A DNA stretch of 44,791 bases, taken from positions 1-44,791 of the IMG/VR virus record IMGVR_UViG_3300034272_002468; one strand, 5' to 3'. The stretch comes from a virus. The number at the start of each line of letters is the position of its first letter. Position 1 is the stretch's first letter. Shown here piece after piece: positions 9,801 to 20,800 of the stretch. A program made the position numbers and the translations under genes. The notes under the pieces were generated by a model, which was not told where the DNA came from, did not search any database, and saw nothing but the letters and a program-made list of their open reading frames with translations.

Positions 9801-12800
9801 CATTATCTGTATCAATAGATGCAGTATATTGAATATTATTGAAGTCTGCAAGATTAGTAGTTTTAAAATTATCTGCAATAAATCCTGTTTTGAACCTATT
9901 ATTGCCATCTTCATCTACAATACTTAGACTGTTGGTTCCAATTTCAAGAAGATTGAGAGAAGTTAATGTTTCTACAGTTTCAAGTCTTTTATCAATTGAA
10001 CCAATATCTTTCATTGTATATCTTCTAGACTGCTCAATATTTAATGAGGCAGAAGAAACTGTCTTCATATATGGTGGAATATTGACAGTTGCTAGCAATA
10101 ACGCATTTTGAATATTTTCTGGGACTTGTGGAGTGTTAGTTTCAGATCCTTTGATTGCAACTAAATTGCCATTTTCATCTAGGAAAATTTTATCAATTCT
10201 GCCAAGATAGTAGTCATAATCAGCACTAACAATTTCTCCTGGGAAGACAAAATTTGAAATAGATCTAGTTAGTGAATAGTAATTCAATGCTGAGTTAGTT
10301 TCTTGATATGGAGTGGATAGTGTGCCACCAGTACCAGTAGATGGAACGGTTTCATATCTAAAATCTACAATATCAGTATATGGAGTTCCCTCATATGTAT
10401 TTGGAATTAATGCATAATCTACTTCAGATACATTGTATGAATTTGTAGAATAAAAATCATTAGAAGTATTTGCATGATTATAATAATCAAATACTACAAT
10501 AAATTTATTTGTTGGGGTTGGTCTATTTTCAATTCTAACTAATTTTGAAATATTGTAAAATTCTGCATTGTCATTTTTTACAAGTGCATAGTTAGTTGTA
10601 ATATCTTTATATCTTCCATGAGTTGATGTGGTGATATATCTGCCAGTAATTAAAGTACTAGAAATAATATCAACACTTAAAGCTAACGAAGTTCCTTGAA
10701 TAAACTTTTCGGAACTCAAGTAAACTACGTATAAAGTTGTTCCGCTAATTGAAATAATTTTAGCTTTAATATTTTCGTATCTAATTATATCTCCAACAGT
10801 TAAATCAGACGCATTATTAATTACCAAAGAATCAAACATTGATTGATTGGTATCTGTAGGAGACAGTGCTTCATGAATAGCATGAACTCTATATACATCC
10901 GAGAACTTCAGTGAAATATCTTTATCACTAATTCTAGTTCCATATACTAAATTCGTAAGATTTTTTACTTTATCTACAGATAAGAAATTAAATTTATTTG
11001 ATGACTTAATTTTTATTGTTGGATTGTTAACTCGTACTTTATATACGACATTTACAGAAGTTCCATTCAATGAAGTACTTACAGCTAAATTTACATTAGT
11101 AGCAGAAACAACTGTTGGTGTAAATGCTACAGTCCCAGATGCATTAGTTATAATAATGTTAGAAGCTGAAATTGTATAGTCTGATGTAGTTGAAATAGTT
11201 ACAGTGCCAGAAGTTACAACTTTATTTTCAGTAATTGTCTTATAGTAAGACATATCACTGGAAGATTTAATAAATTCATTTGAAAATTTGACAAAAAAGT
11301 TATTTCCAAATGAGCTTAACTTTGGAACTAATTTTTTGACATTATAATAAGTTCCATTTGCAACTGTGCCAGTCACGGTAACACTTGAATCTGAAGACAC
11401 TGCAGATACTGTTACTGTTGAAGATCCAACTAAAAGTTTCATTGGAACTTTTAAGTCTTGTAAAAATGAAGTGCCAGTTCCAGTTAATATGTTATTATTA
11501 ATTACAAAACTACTTCCAGAAATTGCAACTTGAGTTAATGCTAATGAAGCAGAGAAACCAGAGGCTGTTTTTACATTAGTAACGTTTTCAATTTTATTGT
11601 TCTCTACACTAGAAATAGTATATGTATTTGAATCTCTACTATTTGCAATAGTAGCTCCACTTAAGAATTGTCCAGAAATTTGACTCAATACAATAGTATT
11701 ACCACTAATAGACTCTACAATTCCTTGACTTCCATTAGTAGAAAATACAAAATCTCCAATCACAACAGTTGGAGTTGATTGTGCTGTTGTTATAGTTGTA
11801 AATAATGTTAGGTCTGCAACGAATAATCTTTCTTCGGCAGTTAAAGATAAAACTCGTGCTTTACCGATTTGAGTTTCTACACTGTTTGTAGTTTTATTTA
11901 ATATTAATATAGATCCTGGTGCAACTCCACCGTTAATAGTATTTGCTTGTAAAGTAAAATAATTTCCAAACGATGCAACAGCACCTTGATTGTTTGTGGA
12001 TAAAAATTTCCTAGGTTTTTCTATTGTCAAATAGTTTTTACTAGTATTTTGAATTTCAAAACCTTTTACGTATGCTTTTAGTGGATCCAATTCCACTGTA
12101 TAATAATTACGTCCATCAATAGCATTTCCATCTTGAGTGATTGGAGTTCTATTTAAAATTTTTCTGCCATCTGGTAAGACATCGTTTAAATTATATACTC
12201 CATTATTTTCACCAGAGTTATAAGTTTCTTTAATTCTGAGATTAATAGGATTGACAGTATAATTTCCAGACTCATCATAGGTCCTTCTTGCAAGATTTTT
12301 TTCTAGTTCATTATAAATGGATACATCTGCCTGCTCTACTAATTTACCATCTTCTAGACGTAGTAATTCAATAAAAGTTGGATCTGATGAAAAATTAATA
12401 TCTTGCTTTGCTAATGCTGCTTGAATTTGTAATCTATCTGCACCTGGAGCAGTAAAGTTTGAAGAGCCTACTGCGTTATCATATAATGAAGAATCTGTAT
12501 CTGCAGTTACAATAGTTTCGGATATAGATAATCCAATCTTATATGATGGGAAATTGGAGTACTGATCTAAAATTATACTTTGTAATGGTACGGTTACAAA
12601 AAATCCTCGTAAAAAATACACTCCCTCAGTGATATATGCGGCACTTCCAATAAAGCTAGAAGCATTTTGAGTAGCTGTAATAGCTACTGGATTATTTAAT
12701 TCATCAACTAATGTTTCTCCATTTGAGAATTTAGTCAGTTGAGTATTGTTTACAACATTTCCCGATGAAATATACTTTACATATAATGTAGCTGTAGATT

Positions 12801-13161
12801 TTTCAGAATCTGCAGCACTAATACTATTGATTACCCTTGCAGTGACATTACTAGTAGTTCCTCTAATTATAGTATCAGTTAAATTTTCCCTGATAGTTTC
12901 AAAACTTGTTCCATTAATTGTAGACTGAACAAGTACAGCATTATATTGTAAGTCAAATCCAGTCTGTCCAGGAATTACTACAGACCCCTCTTTGAATACA
13001 TGCTGCCCAAATTTTTGAATTTGGTGTTGTAAAATTGATTGTAGAGTAGTTAGTTCTCTTGCCTGAACTGGATAGTTAGGCTTAAACAGCACTCTATAAA
13101 AATTTTTACTTTCATTGAAATCATCAAAATATGGCTGCAAACTGAGATCTGTATTTTGCAT
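6886..13161 (-). CDS. Giant baseplate/fibre-type virion protein, DUF4815-like N-terminus
   Basis: The 2091-aa product begins with a conserved cyanophage domain: YFDDFNESKNFYRVLFKPN, then PVQARELTTLQSILQHQI, then VFKEGSVVIPG (DUF4815-like). Long Ser/Thr/Asn-rich beta repeats follow. A poly-proline/glycine linker (PPPPPP then GGGDPVAQSFFV) sits near residues 1488-1510 and introduces a lectin-like segment with SSIDLYFQTKD. The position next to gp8 corresponds to gp9-gp10 of T4, so it probably attaches to the baseplate wedge and may carry fibres. That role is inferred. The gene sits directly behind its own late octamer. Confidence 0.75.
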   Translation of the reverse strand: MQNTDLSLQPYFDDFNESKNFYRVLFKPNYPVQARELTTLQSILQHQIQKFGQHVFKEGSVVIPGQTGFDLQYNAVLVQSTINGTSFETIRENLTDTIIRGTTSNVTARVINSISAADSEKSTATLYVKYISSGNVVNNTQLTKFSNGETLVDELNNPVAITATQNASSFIGSAAYITEGVYFLRGFFVTVPLQSIILDQYSNFPSYKIGLSISETIVTADTDSSLYDNAVGSSNFTAPGADRLQIQAALAKQDINFSSDPTFIELLRLEDGKLVEQADVSIYNELEKNLARRTYDESGNYTVNPINLRIKETYNSGENNGVYNLNDVLPDGRKILNRTPITQDGNAIDGRNYYTVELDPLKAYVKGFEIQNTSKNYLTIEKPRKFLSTNNQGAVASFGNYFTLQANTINGGVAPGSILILNKTTNSVETQIGKARVLSLTAEERLFVADLTLFTTITTAQSTPTVVIGDFVFSTNGSQGIVESISGNTIVLSQISGQFLSGATIANSRDSNTYTISSVENNKIENVTNVKTASGFSASLALTQVAISGSSFVINNNILTGTGTSFLQDLKVPMKLLVGSSTVTVSAVSSDSSVTVTGTVANGTYYNVKKLVPKLSSFGNNFFVKFSNEFIKSSSDMSYYKTITENKVVTSGTVTISTTSDYTISASNIIITNASGTVAFTPTVVSATNVNLAVSTSLNGTSVNVVYKVRVNNPTIKIKSSNKFNFLSVDKVKNLTNLVYGTRISDKDISLKFSDVYRVHAIHEALSPTDTNQSMFDSLVINNASDLTVGDIIRYENIKAKIISISGTTLYVVYLSSEKFIQGTSLALSVDIISSTLITGRYITTSTHGRYKDITTNYALVKNDNAEFYNISKLVRIENRPTPTNKFIVVFDYYNHANTSNDFYSTNSYNVSEVDYALIPNTYEGTPYTDIVDFRYETVPSTGTGGTLSTPYQETNSALNYYSLTRSISNFVFPGEIVSADYDYYLGRIDKIFLDENGNLVAIKGSETNTPQVPENIQNALLLATVNIPPYMKTVSSASLNIEQSRRYTMKDIGSIDKRLETVETLTSLNLLEIGTNSLSIVDEDGNNRFKTGFIADNFKTTNLADFNNIQYTASIDTDNALVRPYPYVNNVNLNYDSANSTTTKTGSLVTLPYDEVAYISQIYASRVENLQPFEVIAWNGELVLSPNKDVWFDTIRTQRETQQIDLSEPIRFLFDNSGASGEQWGAWNSTGSARTGGGTNVFQQRTGVDNTFSTLTQEIQVGDSINSIGTEEFVRSRIVNVVASKLKPNTLFHFFVDDALNDSMIFPKNITGMTNRTGTFVIGETVTLRPTLASTVQGANVITATVIADDLGSYSSTSTYLSIDNILTIDGSNINPVILGSTFVISGNSSGAIGTLTLTSPRVKTDSFGVLNAFLIIPPQTYQTGTSVFKLCDEITGTSIYGISQSNAETVYDTLGARVSLTSNVVSLQTPQITSTPIRGTRTVFIPDPPPPPPAGGGDPVAQSFFVDSTGGVFISSIDLYFQTKDPSVPVSVEIRTMENGTLTNTVVPYGVAVVDASNVNVSNNASVATRFTFPSLVYLNQDTYYAFIVRSNSKQYKMWISRLTENDVLTSFIIDKQPYSGSLFKSQNMSTWSPDQFEDVKFVLNRAKFITNTTYNCKLNNDPVPDAVLNPDSLSFTDNSATIEVYHPNHCMNSIQNYVKLSSVMSDAPDTSLNTAITTASQTGNITVGNASATTWGTINKLPVSPTNPGFVLINNEIIKYTGISGNTLTISERGVSGSVAATHAIGSSVKCYSINGIPLTQINKVHQITQVVDLDRYKIAATTNANSTIIAGGNSIIASRNIQYEELYPNINTLVLPSTDLSFTFTSVTGNSIYAAQSSFSQINEESVENKQYCEMTTPRLVVSSANNSIYFPSNPSSLIFNLRMSTEIDNISPVVDVIGSSAITVCNRISKKILNDVVDISAELTPNSGKYSSYITKKVTLQNTSTAIKVLLDGIRKQGLNGDYSEIKVFVKINGDGNLGSFDDMNYIELPPISYPTSVNSSDYRAFEFEVKNLPEFKEYSIKVCMISADQTNVPKIRNFRAIALAV

Positions 13162-13196
13162 CTATTTAACCTTCAAATGGTTGCTTCGTTTTTTAT

Positions 13197-13204
13197 TATT
13201 TATT
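13197..13204 (-). promoter_or_regulatory. Late promoter, AATAAATA
   Basis: The minus-strand octamer AATAAATA starts one base after the gp8 stop codon (13207-13205) and lies about 36 bp upstream of the 2091-aa gene. It matches the late consensus except at the first base. Confidence 0.6.
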
Positions 13205-14839
13205 TTAGAACTCGATGACGAGTTTTACATCTTCAATCTGATCATTAGATCTGAATACGGGTTTTCTATTTTCCACGTATAAAATTTTACCACTATATTT
13301 TTTAATTTCTCCAGCAGAATATCCAGATACAAATGTGATGCCAGCTACAGTGCTGTTATCGGTTGTATCTGGAGTAGCAGTTACACTACTAATTGATCCA
13401 GTGATAGCATTTGCACCACTAAATTCTACTAATTTGTCTTTGTTATTTCCAGTCTGTTCGGCACTAATATATTCATTTTGATAGTATCTTAAGATTTTAT
13501 TAATAGAATCCCAATGAATTACTCTTCCTTTTGCACCAGTATTAGCTTGAGTAATAATCTCGCCATTTTGATAGTTTACAGTAGTTGATGATGCAAATTT
13601 AATTGTTTTGCAAACTGCTGCAGTTGGAGAAATATAGTCTATACCACTATTTGAAGATGGATCTTCAATAAGACCAAATCTTCTAAATTGCATATTGACT
13701 GGAATATCACCGCTACCATCTAGAAATTCTAGATTTTTGTTAATCATAATACGATATGCACCCAATTCATAAATTGGATTGGCCCCATGCCCACCAGTAG
13801 GAGAAATAATTATTTCAATAGATGCAGTTGTTCCTAAACTTGTAGTAGCTCCAGTTCTAGCTAATGCATCATTTAGACTAGAATATGAAGATGTTAAATT
13901 TAAAGATGCAAAAGTATATCCACTACCAGACTGTTCCATGGTAGCAGTTTCAATTTTGTTTGCAAAGCTTCCACTTGATGGGACAATAATTTTTACTACT
14001 GCTTTCGTGGAATTTAATCCAAGCCCCCCATTTCCAATTACTGGTACGTAATATGTACCTGGAGTTAAACTTGCACCTCTATTTGTAATTAATACTTGAT
14101 TTATAGAACCATCTACAGCCGCAGTTTGTACTGCAGTATCTACTCTAACAGGAATGAAGTCAGTTGATACAAATTTGATATAATCACTGATTGAAATAGT
14201 ATACATGTATTTCCAACGATATCCATCCCCATAAGTAACAATATCAGTGCTTGTTCCGGTTGGCTCTACTGTGGAAGGCTTTCCATTTGGATATGCTTCA
14301 GTTGATGGAGTTTGGCCATTGTAAATGCACTTATAGACTTGAAAATTACTATTCATCACATAAAAACTAGTATCATATAATTTAGATTGTCCATTTGCAG
14401 AGATTTTGGTCACGCCATTTGTAACCGTGCCATAATCATGTCTATACATATCATAAACAACCCCTGATTGCCAAGTTCTTTTACGAATTACCTCAGATAC
14501 ATCTGATCTAGTCACTCGTTTAATTGCAATCATATCATCATAAATTTCATCAATTTCATCCAGACAGTCTACTGGATCTGGTGGCAGAAAGTCTGAAACA
14601 GTAGATACGCCATCATATTTTTCTACAATAGCTCCACTTGTTGTATCATTCCAATTATAAGATCTTCCTATAAACAAGTATATTTTGCTTCTATATTTTT
14701 GTGCAGCATTGGCTTCCGCTGGATAGTTTAATGCATCCTCTGATGCAGGATTAAACGTAGAACTATATGGCTCTTCTAGAGATTCAATAAATTGCTGAGC
14801 TGCAAAAATTCTAAAATTATCAGTTACTAATGAAGGCAT
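13205..14839 (-). CDS. 8: Baseplate wedge protein gp8-like
   Basis: The 544-aa product matches cyanophage gp8, a wedge subunit that dimerises in the baseplate. Diagnostic segments are YRSKIYLFIGRSYNW near residue 50, the region with SFYVMNSNFQVYKCIYNG near 165-180, and DIVTYGDGYRWKYMYTI near 205-220. T4 gp8 is 334 aa; the excess here is in the second half, which contains Gly/Tyr motifs (SGSGYTF) like those in gp7 and gp14. SD AAGGAC precedes the ATG, and a late octamer overlaps the end of gp7 upstream. Confidence 0.88.
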   Translation of the reverse strand: MPSLVTDNFRIFAAQQFIESLEEPYSSTFNPASEDALNYPAEANAAQKYRSKIYLFIGRSYNWNDTTSGAIVEKYDGVSTVSDFLPPDPVDCLDEIDEIYDDMIAIKRVTRSDVSEVIRKRTWQSGVVYDMYRHDYGTVTNGVTKISANGQSKLYDTSFYVMNSNFQVYKCIYNGQTPSTEAYPNGKPSTVEPTGTSTDIVTYGDGYRWKYMYTISISDYIKFVSTDFIPVRVDTAVQTAAVDGSINQVLITNRGASLTPGTYYVPVIGNGGLGLNSTKAVVKIIVPSSGSFANKIETATMEQSGSGYTFASLNLTSSYSSLNDALARTGATTSLGTTASIEIIISPTGGHGANPIYELGAYRIMINKNLEFLDGSGDIPVNMQFRRFGLIEDPSSNSGIDYISPTAAVCKTIKFASSTTVNYQNGEIITQANTGAKGRVIHWDSINKILRYYQNEYISAEQTGNNKDKLVEFSGANAITGSISSVTATPDTTDNSTVAGITFVSGYSAGEIKKYSGKILYVENRKPVFRSNDQIEDVKLVIEF

Positions 14840-14873
14840 TCTTTTATGTCCTTATGGTTAGTCTTTGTATGAT

Positions 14874-14881
14874 TATTTATT
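14874..14881 (-). promoter_or_regulatory. Late promoter, AATAAATA, overlapping the gp7 stop
   Basis: The minus-strand octamer AATAAATA shares bases with the TAA stop of gp7 (14882-14880) and lies 35 bp upstream of gp8. It would allow gp8 to be transcribed separately from the long gp7 message. Confidence 0.65.
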
Positions 14882-17800
14882 AAATAAATTTATCAAAGTA
14901 TACCACATCTCCTTGATTATGTGTGGTTGATGATAGTAAACGAGTACATCCAACTAGTTGATTTGATATAATGTTAGTGTACTCAATTACATCTGTGGAT
15001 ATAATTACTCGGAATGTATCATATCCTTCACCAGAATTTTTAACCTGTACAGATATCACTCTGCCCATAGCATCCAATACTGGTTTGAGTACACATCCAC
15101 TTCCACCACCACCAACAATAGTAAGTGCTACATCTCTATCATCATATCCAATTCCTTGAGTTATTACCTCAACTTTTCTAATTCTTCCATTGCTGATGAA
15201 TGGTCTAAATGTTGCAGAAGATCCAGTTGATGACGTAATGTTAATTGATATATCACTTTCTTCAAAATTTTGAGCATTACTTAATGGAATAATTTCAGTT
15301 GTGGAAGTTATATTTGATGCTAATTTAGTTCCAATTCTGATATTTGAAGTACTCAATGGTGTTTGAGTTTCTGCAAAAATATATGAAGTGGGAACTATTC
15401 TTTGAGCAGCATATTGATTGTATCCAGGATACTGAATAGTTACAGGGGATTCAATTTTACCGCCTAATGTATAATTTACTGGTGCGGTTGCTTTAGCACC
15501 ATAGCCACTTCCAATAGTTCTCAATATAACTGGATGACGGTACTTAGTTCCGCCATTGGTGATTGTAATTCCAGAAAGTTTTCCATTTGCTAATGTACTA
15601 GTTGCATCAAATCCACTGGGCGAAGTTCCAGAATATGATGCCGTCTTCAGAACAGTAGGTGATAAAATTTGAGTGACAGTTCTTGATGTGGTTTCACCAT
15701 CAACGAAGATTTTATCTCCAATATTAACTTGGTAATACACATTGTCAATTTTCATATCTTCTGGAGATCCTTTAAAATCTAATACCACAATTTTGGTTGC
15801 ACTTGTATTGGAATTGAAGACTAATTGATTGTTGTCAATATAATAATCATATAATGGACTTTGAATATTTCCATCCTTGATAACTATAATTTGATTTTCA
15901 TGTGGTCTTGGACGACTAATATTGGCATTTGGATAATATGGAGAATTTGTTTGAGTTTTAAGATCATATACTTTTCCACCAAATCCAGAAGTAATACTAA
16001 GTAATTTCATGAAAGATCCAACACATTTTACAGAAATAATATCAGATTGAATCGGAGCAGTGGTAAAAGTAATTTGACTCTTTATATCTCCATCTAACGT
16101 ATAATCTACACCAGGATCTAAAATTTTTCCATTTTTAATTACAACTATACTAGAATCTGATGGAGTGGAATCATTTTCAATTGTGCCAGGAGGCACAAAA
16201 TTTTCTTGATTTAAGAATAGATTAAATTTAGTGTTAATTCCGTTATATGGTCTGTGGATTTGGTCTAGTAAATGGAAAATTCCAGCAAATTTAATGCCAA
16301 ATACATATGTAGATGTATTGTTGGAGGATAAAGTTATTCTCGATGTAGTAGTATAAGTGTAATCATTTATTTCATCAAATTTCCAGGTATTGTTAGAGAA
16401 TATTACTAAATTTTCTTGTTCTGGCGATGTTATTTGTTGACTTAAATTATATACAGTATTTGATCCAGATACTGAAGTTAAATTTATAACCTTATTGCCA
16501 TACATTCTAATCATGAATATGTCGTCTGTTTCTTGCGGGGCAACCAAAAATTCAATTTGTCCTCGATTAGGAGTAATTGTATATTGTACACCAGGATATT
16601 GAATTACACCATTTACTGATACTAAAACATCAGCATCTTCAACGATATCTGATTGGATTAAATTTTGATTATTATATAACAGTCTAAACTTAGTTTTAAC
16701 CCCATCTGGACAATTGACAAGTGAATCTATGTAAGTGATTGGGGCATATAAAATTGCAAAAATTGAATCAATAGTGACTGAAGATGACAATGTTACTACG
16801 TTTCCAGAAATGGTAAAATTATTTTCATAAAATTGTGGTGCTCCGTTTATATACAATATTAAATCTTTATATTGAGATGGCAATATTGTAGTAGATAATG
16901 TTACCGAAACTCCAGTTACATTGGAAATATTAATTTTACTGGAGCCATGACGATAATCTAGATAGATATTATCGGCTGCAGTAATATTTGTTGTAAATGT
17001 TATACTTCCATTTGTAATCGTAAAATCTTCTATTGGATTTTGAACCACTCCATTTCTCAATACAAATATATCGGATGCGGATGGCGGATTAAAACTCTTG
17101 TAATTTACTTGTAATTTATAAGTGGATTTACTGTAATCATCATTCAAATTATCAACAATTTGAGTTTGATAAGTGGATGATCCAATTTGGTAAATATAAA
17201 TTATATCTCCAGAAATTAACGATGGGTCTAATAATGTTATAGTTGATCCAGAAATACTGTACAGTGAGGGACTTATTGCTTCAGTTCCATTAAGGCTGAG
17301 TATTAAATCAGATTTAGTTGCCGGTAGGTCAGTAGTTATTGTACTACCACTTATGGTTAAATTATATGTATTTGTTCCTGATGCAAATGTGATTGGGTCA
17401 ATTACACGCTTTGGATTTGTGAACGCTATAATACAAACTTCGTCTAGTGTTAGACTAACAAAATTTGCAAAGCTCAATATATTGGTACTGGAATTAAAAC
17501 TCCATGAATTGCCTACTTGTAAAATACCATTTACATAAACTAAAAATACAGTCGTATCAATTGTCGGAGACTGAGAAGTATATTGTAGAGAGGATGGATT
17601 TAGTTGAGTAAATCTATTTGTAATATTTACTAAATTTTGAGCACTATAATTTACTATATCAATAGTATCAGTTGATGTGGGAGGAATAGTAAATTTAATA
17701 TTTCTTGCATCAACAAGACCTTCAATTGTATAATCTACTTCTGGATATTGATACAGCCCATTTTTGATTACTTGTAGGTGGCTTGAACTATATACGCTGC

Positions 17801-20800
17801 TGCTAACATAATTTGAGGTTAATCCAAAACGAGTTTCTATGCCATTGTACATTCGGAAAGAATCAATCGCAAAGTTTTGATTTAATCCGTCATATGAATA
17901 ATATACAGAAACTTGGTCCTCGGCAAGTAATGGATTTGCGAATTGAATACTACTACCAGTTATAGTAAAGTCAATTCCAGGTTTTTGATGTACTCCAGAT
18001 AAAATTACAACTAAATGTTGTGCAGATATCGGAGTAAATAAAATTCCATTTATAGATAATGGGAAAGTATCTTGAGTTCCATCTAAACATCCAAACGAAT
18101 CTAATAATACATTTTTGGTTTTCTCTGGCTCTAGTTGTCTATTAAAGTATGCAAGTTTAACGACATCAGATAGACTTGGTGCAGTTGTAAATGTAATTTT
18201 ATTGTTACTAATTGTATGTGATTGATTAGTCAGTTTGGACAAAATTCCATTTTTGATTACAAATACATCTCCAATATTTGCAATATACTGAGGAACTCCC
18301 CTATCAGACAAATTAAAGATTTGTCTAGATCCATTTTGTGCAACATTTAATCTATCTAATATTGCAGACTTGAAATTTGTTGTATTTGCTAAGTACTTAC
18401 TGTTAAAATCTATAACTGTGCAGGAATCTGTTGAATTGTAAGTTTGAACAAATGTGATTGAGGATCCAGTTAAAGTATATTGATCGTGATCTAATACTTG
18501 ATTATTGATATTTACTAATAAACTATTTTCCCCATTTACTGGAGTATATGGTAGCCCATCTGCATAGGTTAAATTAAATGTTTTTGAAGAGCCGTCAAAA
18601 GTAATTTTATTTAAAACTTCAACATAGCTAGTTGAATATTCTGGGCTAGTATATTTAAATTTGGTGTCTAATCCATATACTGTAGTAGTATCTGTGCCAG
18701 AATACACAGTACCATTTAACAGAGTCTTGGTTATCTTATGAACAGAATCTTGAGTTTTTACTGAATTTGATTCAATATATTGAGTTACTTTTTTGATTAT
18801 GCAATTATCAAGTTGTAAAATTTTATTAGCATTTACTGTAGCTGGATCAATGATATAGCATGAAATGGTTTCATCAATATACCAGCCAAATATATTAGAG
18901 ACATTGATTGATTCCGATAGCACAACTTGATTGCCAACCACAGAAAAATCAGTTAACAGCTGAGATTGACACACTGAATTTGTAAATAGTAATACATTAC
19001 AACTTGAACTTGGTGAATAGTTTATCGAATATGTTGTTCCAGATCCAGAGAAAGTTAATGCCTTTAGCTGTTCATGATATAAAATAAAAATAGAATCTGA
19101 GCTTTGTATTGTTTGCGATAATGTAACAATATTTCCACTTAATGTGTAGGTAGGTGCTTGGACAACTCCATTAATAGAAATCAATAAATTCTCATATGAA
19201 TTTGGTACAAAATTTAAATCATCTTTAGTCAAAATTAATTTATTATTGTCAACAACATAATCTATTATTGTGAATGGAGTGTCTAGCTCATGCGAAATGA
19301 TTTCATCCGAAGAATTTAAGTTGAATGATGGAATAAAATTGGAATCAGATATGTAATATGAAATTCTTGGAGTTTGTAGTATACCAGAGTAAAAGATAAA
19401 GTATGAATTTGTATCATCTATACCAAGACATGCAAAATCTCTTGAAATTGTAAAGAGATACTCACTTAACAATAATGATTTATTGTTTAAGACTTGAATT
19501 TCTATATAATTATCTTTGATTAATGTTATTAATCCTACTGTACCAGAAAAATTGCCAAACACAAAATCTCCAACAGAGAATGCACTATAATTATCAACAT
19601 AAACTGTTTGTGTAGTGCAGTTGGATAATTTTAAGTTTAAATTTGCAACGTTTGATAATGTTGCCTTAAATAAAACTGAGCTGTTAAATGAATCTTCTTG
19701 CCTTTCAGATAATTTTGTAGTATTCTCTACTCTATACTTACCAAAGACTTTATATCCTGCTGGGTGTGTATTTTGAATTACTTGACTCTTCCATTCAGAA
19801 GTATTTCTTTGAGATACTAAGGTATATGCCCAATCTTGGTAGTAATTACTATCAATAATTCTTTGAGTTGAATCACTGACAAAACCAAAATTATCTAAAA
19901 ATTTGTATGAATATGATGTGTATGGAGATGGTGTGCAGTATGCACTTGCGGTTTTAATGCTTATAATATTTCCATAAACATTTCCATCTTTAGTGTATAC
20001 AATATCATTTTCAGAAATAGTTCCAGAAACTGGATAATACTCTACAGTAGATGATGGGACATCAAAATGAATTACTCTACATGTAACACTAGAGCCATTG
20101 GACACGAATGATAATATATCATTTTCTTCTAAGATTTTTCTTTTAATTTTTGCTTCTAGAACAGCACCAACTCCAAAAGCACTATCAATGGTTATTGTTG
20201 GAATAGAACTAAAATTGAATCCACCTTTAATAACTTGAACTTCTGTAACAATACCAGATGAAGTAATTACCTTAAATTGACAATTAGGATCTACTACTCC
20301 ATTAACTTTTACTACATCCGTAATTGGATTGTAATTTAATCCTCCACTTTTAACTAAAATACTAGCAATTTGAAAATTATTAGTTATCTTTGCAGTTGTT
20401 GGCATTACAACTGGATATTGTGTAAGTTTGTTGCCAATTAACTCATTTCCAATTGATGAATATTCAAATTTACTAATCTTTCCAATATTATCTGAATTTA
20501 ATTGTATTAATGCACCATATCCATTTTGAGTCAAAATTCCAGTCACTTCGGGTAAACTAGAATAATTTTTTCCTTTGTTTGTGATTATAATTTTATCTAT
20601 TGATCCACTTGCTGTTCTTGAATTTGTAATATAAGTCAATCCAGCTATAGTTATAGAACTAAGATTTGATACATTTTCAATAGAAAATTGTGTAGATGAA
20701 ACTATGCTGTACACAGTTTGAGTATCTAAAAAATTATTAAATTTTACTTTATCTTTAGTCGCTAATCCATGTGGAGCACTAGTCGTAAATGTGATAACAG